From assembly GCA_017881445.1 (NCBI GenBank), contig JADGQX010000006.1, forward strand, positions 1 through 52,187: DNA of 52,187 bases, in the 5' to 3' direction. Below the pieces are notes generated by a model, which was not told the DNA's origin, ran no database searches, and saw only the letters and a list, made by a program, of their open reading frames with translations. The position numbers and the translations under genes were made by a program. The DNA is from Gemmatimonadota bacterium. GTDB lineage: Bacteria; Gemmatimonadota; Gemmatimonadetes; Longimicrobiales; RSA9. This document shows positions 30,040 through 39,137 of this stretch, one piece after another; positions within the stretch are counted from its first letter, which is position 1; the number at the start of each line of letters is the position of its first letter.

Positions 30040-31021
30040 GACGCCCGCCGCCCTCACGGGCGAGGCGCTGCTGGAGCGCGCCCGGGCCGTGCTCGTGGCG
30101 GAGGCCGAGGCGGTGGCGTCCCTCGCCCCGCGCCTGGGCGACGACTTCCTGGAGGCGGTGCGCCTGATCGCGGAGTGCGACGGGCGCGTGATCGTGAGCG
30201 GGGTAGGGAAGAGCGGGCTGGTGGCCCGCAAGATCGCCGCGACGCTCACCTCCACCGGCACGCCCGCCGTGTTCCTCCACGCGGTGGAGGGGTTGCACGG
30301 CGACCTGGGCATCGTCGGTCGCGGCGACGTGGCTGTGCTGGTCTCCAAGAGCGGAGAAACCGAGGAGCTGGGCGGGCTGGTGGAGTACCTGAGCCGGCTG
30401 GGCGTCAGCATCGTGGCCATGCTGGGCCGAGGCGCCTCGAGCATCGCCCGGGCCTCCCGCGTGGTGCTGGATTGCTCGGTGGTCCAGGAAGCGTGCCCGT
30501 TCGACCTGGCGCCCACGACCTCCACCACGGCCACCCTGGCCATGGGTGACGCGCTGGCGGTGGCGCTCCTGCTGCGCAAGGGCTTCAGCCGCGAGGACTT
30601 CGCCCGGCTGCACCCGGGCGGGGCACTGGGCCGCAAGCTCACGCTGCGCGTGCGGGACCTGATGATCGGCGAGGGCGCGCCCTGCCTGGGCGCCGGCGCC
30701 ACCATGCGCGAGTGCGTGGTGCTGCTGGCGGAGAAGCGCGGCACCGTTCCCATCGTGGAGGGCCCGGAGCGCCGCATCGTCGGGGTAGTGACGGCGGGCG
30801 ACCTGACCCGCCTCATGGAGCGCGAGGACGATTTCCTCGGGCGCGCCGTCGGCGACGTCATGAATCGCGCCCCGAAAACGATCTCACCGGAGGCGCTGGC
30901 CGCCGCGGCCGTCTACCAGATGGAGACCCACGGCATCATGGCCTTGCCCGTGGTGGACGACGAGCGCCGGCTGCTCGGGATCGTGCACCTGCATGACCTT
31001 TTGCGTGCCGGCGCGGTATGA
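30023..31021 (+). CDS. kdsD: Arabinose-5-phosphate isomerase (SIS + CBS)
   Basis: A 332-residue isomerase that converts ribulose 5-phosphate to arabinose 5-phosphate, the first step of Kdo synthesis. The SIS domain (about 40-175) has SGVGKSGLVARKIAAT and VLVSKSGETEELGG. Two CBS domains follow (about 212-265: VRDLMIGEGAP and VPIVEGPERRIVGVVTAGDL; about 277-332: VGDVMNRAPKTISPEAL and LPVVDDERRLLGIVHLHDL). No ribosome-binding site is visible, and the start lies inside kdsC, so translation is coupled. GutQ or KpsF are related names. Confidence 0.94.
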   Translation: MQPVLETPAALTGEALLERARAVLVAEAEAVASLAPRLGDDFLEAVRLIAECDGRVIVSGVGKSGLVARKIAATLTSTGTPAVFLHAVEGLHGDLGIVGRGDVAVLVSKSGETEELGGLVEYLSRLGVSIVAMLGRGASSIARASRVVLDCSVVQEACPFDLAPTTSTTATLAMGDALAVALLLRKGFSREDFARLHPGGALGRKLTLRVRDLMIGEGAPCLGAGATMRECVVLLAEKRGTVPIVEGPERRIVGVVTAGDLTRLMEREDDFLGRAVGDVMNRAPKTISPEALAAAAVYQMETHGIMALPVVDDERRLLGIVHLHDLLRAGAV

Positions 31022-31028
31022 TGGAGCT

Positions 31029-31574
31029 ATGAGAACGAAATCTCTCTGGGCCGTCCTGGCGGGCGCCACGCTGGCCGCGTGCGGCGGAGGCGGCACGGGG
31101 CCGCGAGCTGCGGACCTGTACCGCGACCTGCCCGCCGACTACGTGATGCTGGACGTGAACCACTACCTCACCGACGACGGCGTACGGCGTGGCATCCTGA
31201 ACGCCGACACCGCCTTCGTGTATGTGGACTCGGCGACCGTGGACCTGCGCAAGGTGCACCTGCTGCTCTACGGCACCGACGGGAAGGATGCCGCGGACCT
31301 GGTCTCGCGCACGGGCAAGCTGAACCAGCGCACCAGTGCCATGGTCGCGCGCGGTGCGGTGGTGCTGGTGGCGAAGAACACCGGCGACCGCATCGAGACC
31401 GAGGAGCTGCACTACGATCCCAACATGCACAAGGTCTGGAGCACCGTGCGTACGGTGCGCATCCAGAACGGCAACCGCGTCACCGCCGATGGCTTCACGG
31501 CGGACGACCAGATGCGGAACGTGGAGATGACGCGGCCGCGCGGCCAGGTGCAAGGATTGAAGGTGACGTTCTGA
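31029..31574 (+). CDS. lptC: LPS export protein LptC, lipoprotein form
   Basis: A 181-residue protein. A signal peptide ends LAGATLAAC, a lipobox with C18, so it is probably a lipoprotein rather than the membrane-anchored LptC of enterics. The rest is a beta-jellyroll of the LptC/OstA type (YVMLDVNHYLTDDGVRRGIL, TEELHYDPNMHKVWS, RVTADGFTADDQM). In the Lpt system it links the LptB2FG extractor to the LptA bridge. It follows kdsD after 7 nt, and its stop overlaps the next start (TGATG), supporting the pairing with lptA. Confidence 0.85.
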   Translation: MRTKSLWAVLAGATLAACGGGGTGPRAADLYRDLPADYVMLDVNHYLTDDGVRRGILNADTAFVYVDSATVDLRKVHLLLYGTDGKDAADLVSRTGKLNQRTSAMVARGAVVLVAKNTGDRIETEELHYDPNMHKVWSTVRTVRIQNGNRVTADGFTADDQMRNVEMTRPRGQVQGLKVTF

Positions 31575-33112
31575 TGCGCCGTATCTCGCTGGTATGCATG
31601 ATGATCGTGGCCCCGGCCGCGCTGGCGATGACGGCGGGTTCGGCCCGGGCACAGGATTGCAGCACGGCGGCCGGACACTCGACCACGCTCAACGGGGGCA
31701 CGCCCGCGGAGCAGACGTTCCTGAGCGGGGGCGTGACCTTCACCTGCCAGGACGGCAAGGTGGTCCGATCGGACAGCGCCGTAGTGGTGCAGGCCGCCCA
31801 GCAGCAGTTCCTCATCGGGCACGCATATTACTCCGACAAGGAGAAAATGCTGACCGGTGATCGGATATACTACTGGGGCAAAGACAAGCACCTGACGGCG
31901 CAGACCGGCGTCGTGCTGACGGACAAGGTGAACGGTGCCGTGTTCCACGCCGAGTTCCTGGACTACTACCAGCCGCGGCCGGGGCAGCCCGAGTCGAAGG
32001 GAACCCTCTACGGCGTGGGCACGGGTGGCCGGCCACACGCGGTGTTCCGAGGCAAGACCGCCGCGGCTACGGCGGCCCGGCCGGCTGCTGCGCCGGGCAA
32101 GCCGGCGGCTCCCGCGGACACCGCGGCGACGCTCGTGGACGCCGACCGCATGGAGATCCAGGGGCAGAAGACGTTCCACGCCATGGGTAACGTGGTGCTC
32201 ACCCGCGCGGACATGCGGGGGACCGCGGAAGAGGCCTTCTACTCGCCGGACGACGAGCACCTGAAGCTGAGCGGCAGCGCCAAGATCACGGGACAGGAGT
32301 TCTCGCTCGCGGGCGGGGTCATCGATGGCACGCTGGCGGGCAACCAGTTCAAGGACGTGACCGCCACCTTCCGCGCGGTGCTGGACGCCAAGGACCTGCA
32401 CGTGAAGGCGCCATCGCTCACGGTCGCCTTCGATTCCGGGCAGGTGCGGCGCCTGATCGCCCTCTCGGCCGAGCGCTCGAAGCGCACGGCCACGGATGGC
32501 AACGTCCTGGCGGAGGCGCTCGCGCAGGACTTCCGACTCACCGCCGACTCCATTGACGCGCTCGCGCCCAAGCAGAAGATCGAGCGCGTGGTCGCCGTCG
32601 GCCGGGCCTACGGCGAATCGCAGAACGATTCGATCAAGGTGAAGATGCCGGACATCGCGTCCAAGGACTGGCTGCGGGGCGACACCATCACCGGTTTCTT
32701 CGCCGACGCCAAACCCAAGGCGGGCGCCCGCGTCGCGCCCCGCAACGGGCGCAGCGCCACGTCCACCGCCAGGCCCGCCGACCGGCCGCCAGCCGGCGCC
32801 GCCGCGGCGCCTGCGGACACCGTCGAGCGGGTGCTGGAGCGGATCGTCGCCGTGGGCAGCACGCCGCCGGCCAGCTCGATGTATCGCATCGTGGACCAGA
32901 AGAAGCCCGCCGCGGCCCCGGCGATCAGCTACCTGCTGGCCCAGCGGATCACGGTCGCCTTCCGCGATGGCCAGGTGAGCGAGGTGCGCGCGGAGGGCGA
33001 GATCCGCGGCATCCACCTGGAGCCCCAGGAGAAGAAACCGGCGAAGAAGGCGAGTCCCGCGGACAAGAACGTGGCGCAGGCGCCCAAGCCTGCCGGGAGC
33101 AAGCGGCCGTGA
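31574..33112 (+). CDS. lptA: LptA/OstA-like LPS transport protein (large form)
   Basis: A 512-residue periplasmic protein with a signal peptide (about 1-26, ending SARA). It contains tandem OstA/LptA-type jellyroll stretches: SGGVTFTCQDGKVVRSDSAV, then GDRIYYWGKDKHLTAQ, and later VDADRMEIQGQKTFHAMGNV, then FYSPDDEHLKLSGSAKI. It is two to three times longer than enteric LptA (about 185 residues), so it probably forms a longer bridge segment. Linkers near 165-185 and 395-420 are alanine/proline-rich. No LptD beta-barrel follows. It overlaps lptC by 1 nt and lptB by 4 nt. Confidence 0.8.
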   Translation: MRRISLVCMMIVAPAALAMTAGSARAQDCSTAAGHSTTLNGGTPAEQTFLSGGVTFTCQDGKVVRSDSAVVVQAAQQQFLIGHAYYSDKEKMLTGDRIYYWGKDKHLTAQTGVVLTDKVNGAVFHAEFLDYYQPRPGQPESKGTLYGVGTGGRPHAVFRGKTAAATAARPAAAPGKPAAPADTAATLVDADRMEIQGQKTFHAMGNVVLTRADMRGTAEEAFYSPDDEHLKLSGSAKITGQEFSLAGGVIDGTLAGNQFKDVTATFRAVLDAKDLHVKAPSLTVAFDSGQVRRLIALSAERSKRTATDGNVLAEALAQDFRLTADSIDALAPKQKIERVVAVGRAYGESQNDSIKVKMPDIASKDWLRGDTITGFFADAKPKAGARVAPRNGRSATSTARPADRPPAGAAAAPADTVERVLERIVAVGSTPPASSMYRIVDQKKPAAAPAISYLLAQRITVAFRDGQVSEVRAEGEIRGIHLEPQEKKPAKKASPADKNVAQAPKPAGSKRP

Positions 33113-34320
33113 GCGACGCCCAGGATCTGACTCGATTCGCGGAGCGGCTTCGCCCCCACGAGGCGTCGGTCGGCCTGGCCCTGCTGGAGCTCGTGCGCCG
33201 AGCGGACGAGGATGGCACGGTGGACCGGGGCGATTGGCTGACCGCCGTTCGCCACGCCTATGCGGTCTCCATGCCGCGCTCGGGCTCCTTCGGCAGCGGG
33301 TCGGACCCGATCCCGGCGGAAGAGCTGCCGCGCTACCTGCAGGAACAGGTGCTGGCCCGCCTCACCGCCGAGGCCCTGGCCGTGGCCGAGCCGGCCGCCG
33401 ACGACTGGGACAGAGTCCGCTTCGACCGGGCAATCTGGGCCTCCGTCCTGCCGCGGCGGCACGAGATTCTTGCCGAGCTGGACGGCACGGTCAGGAACTT
33501 GCTTGCAGAGGGTCGCCGCCTGGCCGAGGGGCCGACCGAGGCCGAGAAGCACATGCCGGGCAGCACGCTGGAGGCGCGCCACCTGGTGAAGGTGTTCCGC
33601 AAGCGCAAGGTGGTGAACGACGTGGACGTCCGCGTCTCCCAGGGCGAGATCGTGGGCCTGCTCGGGCCCAACGGCGCCGGCAAGACGACGACGTTCTACA
33701 TGATGGTCGGGCTCATCCAGCCCAACGCGGGCGAGGTCTACCTGGACGAGCACGAGCTGACGGATGTGCCGATGTTCAAGCGGGCGCGAGCGGGGATCGG
33801 CTACCTGGCGCAGGAGCCCTCTATCTTCCGCCGGATGACCGTCGAGGAGAATATCCTGGCGATCCTGGAGACCATGCCGTTGCCGCGAGCCGCGCGGAAG
33901 GCACGACTGGAGCGGCTGCTGGACGAGCTGGGGCTCAAGCACCTGCGGGGTGCCCGCGCATACTCGCTCTCCGGCGGCGAGCGCAGGCGGCTGGAGATTA
34001 CCCGGGCGCTGGTGAGCGAGCCCAAGTTCATGCTGCTGGACGAGCCCTTTGCCGGGGTGGACCCCATCGCCGTCCACGACATCCAGCAGATCGTCGCCGG
34101 ATTGCGCCACCGCGGGATTGGCGTGATCATCACGGATCATAACGTGGAGCAGACTCTGGACATCGTGGACCGGGCCTACATCATGTACGACGGTCGCGTG
34201 CGCGTCTCCGGTACCGTGCAGGAGCTCGTCTGGAACGACGAGGTGGCCGAGATCTACTTCGGTCCCACCCTGACGGCGCGGATGCGCGAGCGCTACCGCC
34301 GACCCGAACTCGTAGTGTGA
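33109..34320 (+). CDS. lptB: LPS export ABC transporter ATPase LptB with N-terminal extension
   Basis: 403 residues. Residues about 152-403 are a complete LptB: Walker A GPNGAGKT (186-193), YLAQEPSIFRRMTVEENI, signature SLSGGERRRLEI, Walker B FMLLDEPFAGVDP and the switch ITDHNVEQTL, then YIMYDGRVRVSGT. Residues 1-148 are an additional, mainly helical region (for example ERLRPHEASVGLALLELVRR) with no family I recognise; normal LptB is about 240 residues. An internal ATG at 33553 would give a standard LptB, but the frame is open throughout and the GTG at 33109 overlaps the lptA stop. It powers LPS extraction with LptF/LptG, which are not in the window. Confidence 0.9.
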   Translation: MSDAQDLTRFAERLRPHEASVGLALLELVRRADEDGTVDRGDWLTAVRHAYAVSMPRSGSFGSGSDPIPAEELPRYLQEQVLARLTAEALAVAEPAADDWDRVRFDRAIWASVLPRRHEILAELDGTVRNLLAEGRRLAEGPTEAEKHMPGSTLEARHLVKVFRKRKVVNDVDVRVSQGEIVGLLGPNGAGKTTTFYMMVGLIQPNAGEVYLDEHELTDVPMFKRARAGIGYLAQEPSIFRRMTVEENILAILETMPLPRAARKARLERLLDELGLKHLRGARAYSLSGGERRRLEITRALVSEPKFMLLDEPFAGVDPIAVHDIQQIVAGLRHRGIGVIITDHNVEQTLDIVDRAYIMYDGRVRVSGTVQELVWNDEVAEIYFGPTLTARMRERYRRPELVV

Positions 34321-34324
34321 CGAA

Positions 34325-35797
34325 ATGAAGACGGGCCTCTACCAGGGGACACAGCTCAGGCAGGAGATGAAGATCAATCCACGCCTGTACCAGGCGATGG
34401 ATCTGCTCTACATGCCCCTGCTGGACCTGCAGCAGCACATCAAGCAGGAGCTGCTGAACAACCCCTTCCTGGAGCTCGAGGAGCCCGTCGTCGAGCAGGA
34501 TGAGACCGCGCTCAAGGACGAGCAAAAGGAGCAGGAGGGGAAGGACAAGGAGGACTCCAAGAAGGACGAGATCGACTGGGAGGAGATCCTCCTCGACGGC
34601 TTCGAGGCCGGCGGCCGGCGCCAGGAATACGAGGAGAAGGAGTACTACGAGCCTGTCTCCGTCGATACGCAGGACCTCTACGACCACCTCCGGGACCAGC
34701 TCCTGCTCATGCGGCTCTCGGAGCGGCAGCTGCTGCTGGGCGAGGAGATCGTCGGCAACATCGACGAGAACGGCTACCTCACGTGCTCCGTGGACGAGGT
34801 CATCGAAGGCCTCAACCACTGGATCGAGGACGAGGGCGGCGACTGGGTGGCGGATGCGGGAGAGGTGTTGAAGCCGTTCGCGGGTCCCGAGGGCGAGGAT
34901 ATGCTCCACATCATCCAGACCCTGGACCCGCCGGGGATCGGCGCCCGCAACCTGCGTGAATGCCTGGTACTGCAGCTCCAGGACAGCGAGAAGGAGGACA
35001 CGCTCGCCTACCGGATCGTCCGCGACTACTTCGACCAGCTCATCAACCACCGCTGGTCGGAGATCTCGAAGGAGCTGTCGATCACGCCCAAGGACGTGCA
35101 GACGGCGGCCGACGACGTCGCCAAGCTGGACCCCAAGCCCGGCCTCAAGTACGCGGCACCCTCCGACAACTACATCATCGCCGATCTCATCGTGGAGAAG
35201 ATCGACGGCGAGTACATGGTGTTCCTGAACGACACCAGCCTGCCGCGACTCAAGCTGTCGCGGGCGTACCGGGAGATCGCCAGGGACAAGAACAAGTTCA
35301 AGGGCGAGAACAAGGAGTTCATCTCCAACAAGCTCAACAGCGCCAACTGGATGATCCAGGCGATCGAGCAGCGGCGCCAGACGATGCTCAAGGTGATGAA
35401 CTTCATCGTGGACCGGCAGCGCGAGTTCTTCGAGAAGGGCGTGCAGTACCTCAAGCCCCTGACGCTGCGGGAAGTGGCCGAGGTCATCAACATGCACGAG
35501 TCCACGGTCTCGCGCGTGACCAACGAGAAGTTCGTGCAGACGCCCCGGGGCGTGCTGCCCCTCAAGTTCTTCTTCTCCAGCGGGCTGTCCACCACCTCGG
35601 GCGAGGACGTCAGCGCCCGCGGCATCAAGGCCAAGATCGAGAAGCTGGTGACCGAGGAGGAGCCCCGGCGGCCGCTGACGGACCAGGCGATCGTCAACAT
35701 CCTGAAGGAAGAGGGGATCCAGATCGCCCGCCGCACCGTGGCCAAGTACCGGGACCAGCTCGGCATCCTTTCCGCGCGGATGAGGAAGCGGGTCTAG
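34325..35797 (+). CDS. rpoN: RNA polymerase sigma-54 factor
   Basis: 490 residues with all RpoN regions. Region I has QGTQLRQEMKINPRLYQAMD and QELLNNPFLELEEP; a long acidic region II covers about 56-110; the core-binding domain includes LDPPGIGARNLRECLVLQLQ; the DNA-binding region has LTLREVAEVINMHESTVSRV; the RpoN box ARRTVAKYR is at 468-476. It lies 4 nt after lptB, as in many proteobacteria (lptB-rpoN). Its activator genes are not here. Region I uses fewer glutamines than enteric RpoN. Confidence 0.97.
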   Translation: MKTGLYQGTQLRQEMKINPRLYQAMDLLYMPLLDLQQHIKQELLNNPFLELEEPVVEQDETALKDEQKEQEGKDKEDSKKDEIDWEEILLDGFEAGGRRQEYEEKEYYEPVSVDTQDLYDHLRDQLLLMRLSERQLLLGEEIVGNIDENGYLTCSVDEVIEGLNHWIEDEGGDWVADAGEVLKPFAGPEGEDMLHIIQTLDPPGIGARNLRECLVLQLQDSEKEDTLAYRIVRDYFDQLINHRWSEISKELSITPKDVQTAADDVAKLDPKPGLKYAAPSDNYIIADLIVEKIDGEYMVFLNDTSLPRLKLSRAYREIARDKNKFKGENKEFISNKLNSANWMIQAIEQRRQTMLKVMNFIVDRQREFFEKGVQYLKPLTLREVAEVINMHESTVSRVTNEKFVQTPRGVLPLKFFFSSGLSTTSGEDVSARGIKAKIEKLVTEEEPRRPLTDQAIVNILKEEGIQIARRTVAKYRDQLGILSARMRKRV

Positions 35798-35807
35798 GGC
35801 GGAAACC

Positions 35808-36791
35808 GTGAGCGAAAACCTGGTAGCGACGACGCCCCCTCTGGAGCTGCGCCGGCTCGACGATGTCCGGCGCGATTTCGCCGTGCTCGTCCCCGCGCTG
35901 GACGAGGCCGGGAACATCCCCGAGCTGGTGGCCGAGCTGCGCGCCACCTTCGAGCGCCACGGCCTCGAGGGCGAGGTGGTCATCGTGGACGACGGCTCGC
36001 GCGATGGCACCGCCGCGATTGCCGCCGCCGAGGCCGAGCGCTGGGACCGCCTCACCGTCGTGCGCCACCGTCGCAACTTCGGCAAGACCGAGGCGATGAC
36101 CACCGGCGCCGAGGCGACCTCGAAGAAGTACCTCGTCCTCTTCGACGCCGACCTGCAGCATTCGACCGAGGAGATCCCGCGCTACCTCGACAAGCTCGCC
36201 GAGGGCTGGGACATCGTCACCGGCCGGAAAGTGGGGAAGTATGAGAAGCGGGGCGTGTCCAGCATCTACAATCGCCTGAGCCGCAAGCTCTTCGAGATCC
36301 CGGTCTCGGATCTCAACTCCATGAAGGCGTTCCGGCGCGAGGTCCTGGACGAGGTGGCGCTCCGCCATGACTGGCACCGCTTCTTCGTCGTCCTGGCGTA
36401 CGCCCGCGGCTTCACGGTCACCGAGCTGGACATCGCCCTGCTGCCAAGGCGCCACGGCGAGCCCAAGTACTCCGGGCGCGGCCGCATCCTGGTCGGACTG
36501 CTGGACCTCGTCTCCGTGGCGTTCTTTCTCTTCTTCTCCCGCAAGCCGATGATCCTCTTCGGCATGAGCGGGCTCTTCATGGCGACCATGGGCGGCGTGG
36601 TAGGGCTGCTGACCGTGGTGCTGCGCGTGCTGCAGTGGATGCCGCCTTTCGGCTTCCGCCCGCTGCTCTACCTGGTGATCCTGCTGGAGACCCTCGGCTT
36701 CCTACTCTTCGGCTTCGGCTTCCTGGCCGAGCAGGTCGCGCAACAAAGTGCCGAGATCGATGCGCTCAACCGCCGCCTCTCCCGCCGTTAG
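35808..36791 (+). CDS. Family 2 glycosyltransferase with C-terminal membrane helices
   Basis: 327 residues. The GT-A domain has VLVPALDEAGNIPELV, VIVDDGSRDGT, LFDADLQHSTEEIPRYL and SDLNSMKAFRREVLDE. Two hydrophobic segments follow near 235-265 and 275-305, giving an ArnC/GtrB-like layout that adds sugars to polyprenyl phosphate at the inner membrane. The GTG start has GGGCGGAAACC before it and lies 10 nt after rpoN. It ends the Kdo/Lpt/rpoN run and is probably an envelope enzyme; the sugar is not known. Confidence 0.85.
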   Translation: MSENLVATTPPLELRRLDDVRRDFAVLVPALDEAGNIPELVAELRATFERHGLEGEVVIVDDGSRDGTAAIAAAEAERWDRLTVVRHRRNFGKTEAMTTGAEATSKKYLVLFDADLQHSTEEIPRYLDKLAEGWDIVTGRKVGKYEKRGVSSIYNRLSRKLFEIPVSDLNSMKAFRREVLDEVALRHDWHRFFVVLAYARGFTVTELDIALLPRRHGEPKYSGRGRILVGLLDLVSVAFFLFFSRKPMILFGMSGLFMATMGGVVGLLTVVLRVLQWMPPFGFRPLLYLVILLETLGFLLFGFGFLAEQVAQQSAEIDALNRRLSRR

Positions 36792-36818
36792 GCGCTCGCA
36801 GACGCCCGGAACAGCGAT

Positions 36819-36946
36819 TTCACCACAGAGGCACAGAGGGCACAGAGAACGGATGTTGTTGTGGTTTAACAACAAAACGGATCCGGGGGGCGCCTCCGAC
36901 GCTTCCGTAGACCGCCTCTGTGAGCTCTGTGGCTCTGCGGTGAAAT
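36819..36946. repeat. 128-bp intergenic element with 31-bp imperfect inverted arms
   Basis: The left arm 36819-36849 (TTTCACCACAGAGGCACAGA...) and the right arm 36916-36946 match as an inverted repeat at about 26 of 31 positions. A nested GTTGTT/AACAAC hairpin lies near 36855-36874. It is non-coding and sits between the GT2 and methyltransferase genes. The CACAGAGGCACAGAG motif family is known as a dispersed intergenic repeat in several phyla. A related half copy is at 20323-20380. Confidence 0.8.
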
Positions 36947-37053
36947 GAAGTTGTCGTTGGCGTGGGGCGGCTGGTTGACTTGACCCGGATCGCGGGCGAG
37001 ATTCAGCCGATTCCCCGCGCCGCGGCGCGGTTTTCCCCCTCTGAGCGCATCCC

Positions 37054-37992
37054 GTGACGCCGACCGAGACCCCCGCCCGGCCGCCGCTGCCTCATGGCTA
37101 CCCACCGGCCGAGCTGTACGCCCGGCTGGGGCATGACGCGCTGCACGCCGCATTGCGCCGCTTCGACGACGAGTTCCTGGGCGCCAACCGGGAGGCGCTG
37201 CGCGACTATGCCGCGCACTGGGTGGCGGACCCGCTGCAGCACTGGTCGCGGCGCTGGGAGTATCCGTACGTCTTCGAGCGGCTGGCGGCCTGGAGCGAGC
37301 GGCGCGCAAGCGGCGCGGCAGGACTCCGCATCCTGGACGCGGGCTGCGGCCTCACCTTCTTCCCGCACTACCTGACCTCCGCGCTGCCGGTGGATGAGAT
37401 CGATTGCTGCGACCGGGACCCGGCCATGGAGCGGGACGCCCGGCGGCTGCAGCCGCCGGCGAGCGCCCGCGTGCACTATGGCACGCAGGACCTGGCGCGG
37501 CTGGGCTACGGCGACGCCGTCTTCGACTGCATCTACTGCATCTCCGTGCTGGAGCATACGACGGAGCGGGGGCGCATCGCGGACGAGTTCCAGCGCACGC
37601 TGCGGCCGGGGGGGCTGCTGGTGGTCACCATCGACGTCTCCCTGGACGGGCGGGCGGAGATTCCCCGGCAAGAGGCGGGGCGGCTGATGGAGGAGCTGGA
37701 GCGACGCTTCCAGCCGCTCGAGCCGTTCGTGGCCGGCGTCGCAGATCCGGGGCCGGCCGTGCTGACCACGCGCAACGTGGGACGGTACGAGCCCTCGCTG
37801 GTGCCGCCCCGCACCTACGCCAGCGCCGGCGGCGTGGCGCGGCGGCTGCTGAAGCCGCACACCTTCCCCTGGGGCAAGGCGTTTCGCCGGCTGCTGGGTG
37901 GTGGCGGAGGTGGGTCGGCGGCGTCGGAGCTGACCTTCTTCTGCACCGCCTGGGTGAAGGCGCCGGGCGTTGCTGCGCCGGTCGGCGCATGA
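37054..37992 (+). CDS. Class I SAM-dependent methyltransferase
   Basis: 312 residues. The Rossmann methyltransferase core covers about 85-205: ILDAGCGLTFFPHYLTSALP (SAM loop), DEIDCCDRDPAME, and FDCIYCISVLEHTTERGRIA followed by TLRPGGLLVVTIDV. Residues about 1-85 and the basic C-terminus are unassigned. It starts the second surface-glycan cluster and overlaps the 2-epimerase gene by 4 nt, so a role in sugar or lipid methylation is likely but not shown. The GTG at 37054 is chosen as the first in-frame start. Confidence 0.75.
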   Translation: MTPTETPARPPLPHGYPPAELYARLGHDALHAALRRFDDEFLGANREALRDYAAHWVADPLQHWSRRWEYPYVFERLAAWSERRASGAAGLRILDAGCGLTFFPHYLTSALPVDEIDCCDRDPAMERDARRLQPPASARVHYGTQDLARLGYGDAVFDCIYCISVLEHTTERGRIADEFQRTLRPGGLLVVTIDVSLDGRAEIPRQEAGRLMEELERRFQPLEPFVAGVADPGPAVLTTRNVGRYEPSLVPPRTYASAGGVARRLLKPHTFPWGKAFRRLLGGGGGGSAASELTFFCTAWVKAPGVAAPVGA

Positions 37993-39137
37993 CGCCGCGC
38001 GTCCTGGTGGTGATCGGCACGCGGCCGGAAGGGATCAAGCTGGCGCCGGTGATCGAGGCGCTGCACGGGCGCTCCGAGCTGGAGACCCGCGTAGCGCTCA
38101 CCGGCCAGCACACCGACCTGCTGGACCAGGCGCTGCAGGCGTTCTCGGTACAGGTGGACTGGGACCTCGGCATCATGCGCGAGGGGCAGGACCTCTTCGA
38201 CCTCGCCTACGGCTGCCTGCGGGAGCTGCGGGGCGTGGTCGAGTCCTACCGGCCCGAGCTGCTGCTGGTGCAGGGCGACACGGCCAGCGTCTTCTTCGGC
38301 GCGCTGGTCGCCTACTTCGAGCGCACCCGCGTCGGGCACGTCGAGGCGGGCCTGCGCAGCGGCGACAAGTGGCGGCCGTTCCCGGAGGAAGTGTTCCGGC
38401 ACATGACGGGCGTGGTCGCGGACCTGCACTTCGCGCCCACGCCGGACGCGCGCCGCAACCTGCTGGCGGAGAATGTCGATCCCGCCACGATCCACCTGAC
38501 CGGCAACACGGTGGTGGACGCGCTGCAGCGGATCGCGGCCCAGGATCGCCCGGTCGAGAGCGCCGAGCTGCGCGCCGCGCTCGAGGAGGGCCGGCGGCTG
38601 GTGCTGATCACGGCGCACCGGCGCGAATCGTTCGGGGAGCCGCTGCGGCGCGCCTTCGGCGCCATCCGCGATGCGGCGGACCGCTATCCGGATGCGCTCT
38701 TCCTCTACCCGGTGCACCCGAATCCCGCGGTGCGGGAAGCCGCCGCTGAAGTGCTCAGCGACCACCCGCGCATCCGCCTGAGCGAGCCGCTCTCGTACAC
38801 GGACCTGCTGACGGCGCTGCGACGCTCCACCCTGGTGCTGACGGACTCCGGCGGCATCCAGGAGGAGGCGCCCAGTTTCGGCGTGCCCGTGCTGGTGCTG
38901 CGGGAGGTGACGGAGCGGCCCGAGGGCGTGCGGGCGGGTGCGGCGCGGCTCGTGGGCACGGACCCCGTCGCCATCGGGGAGGGGATCGACGCCGTGCTGG
39001 GCGCCGGGCCGGGCGAGCGACCTCCGCTGCGCAATCCCTACGGCGACGGGCGGGCGGGGGAGCGCATCGCCGACATCGTGGCGCATGCGCTGGCGGACCA
39101 GCCGCGCCGCACCAGCGACTGGGACGGCGCCTCGTGA
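37989..39137 (+). CDS. wecB: UDP-N-acetylglucosamine 2-epimerase (non-hydrolysing)
   Basis: A 382-residue GT-B fold enzyme that makes UDP-ManNAc from UDP-GlcNAc. Diagnostic motifs are VVIGTRPEGIKLAPVIEAL, TGQHTDLLDQ, VQGDTASVFFGAL, GHVEAGLRSGDKWRPFPEE, TAHRRESFGEPL and LTDSGGIQEEAPSFGVPVLV. Length fits. It overlaps its neighbours on both sides (ATGA and GTGA). It supplies a sugar precursor for the glycan built by this cluster. Confidence 0.95.
   Translation: MTPRVLVVIGTRPEGIKLAPVIEALHGRSELETRVALTGQHTDLLDQALQAFSVQVDWDLGIMREGQDLFDLAYGCLRELRGVVESYRPELLLVQGDTASVFFGALVAYFERTRVGHVEAGLRSGDKWRPFPEEVFRHMTGVVADLHFAPTPDARRNLLAENVDPATIHLTGNTVVDALQRIAAQDRPVESAELRAALEEGRRLVLITAHRRESFGEPLRRAFGAIRDAADRYPDALFLYPVHPNPAVREAAAEVLSDHPRIRLSEPLSYTDLLTALRRSTLVLTDSGGIQEEAPSFGVPVLVLREVTERPEGVRAGAARLVGTDPVAIGEGIDAVLGAGPGERPPLRNPYGDGRAGERIADIVAHALADQPRRTSDWDGAS

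Noticed and set aside
33109-34320. Two separate genes, a small unknown one and lptB, instead of one fused gene
   Set aside because: There is no stop codon or frame change between them, and the upstream start overlaps lptA in the same way as the other genes of the run. It is still flagged because an internal start is possible.
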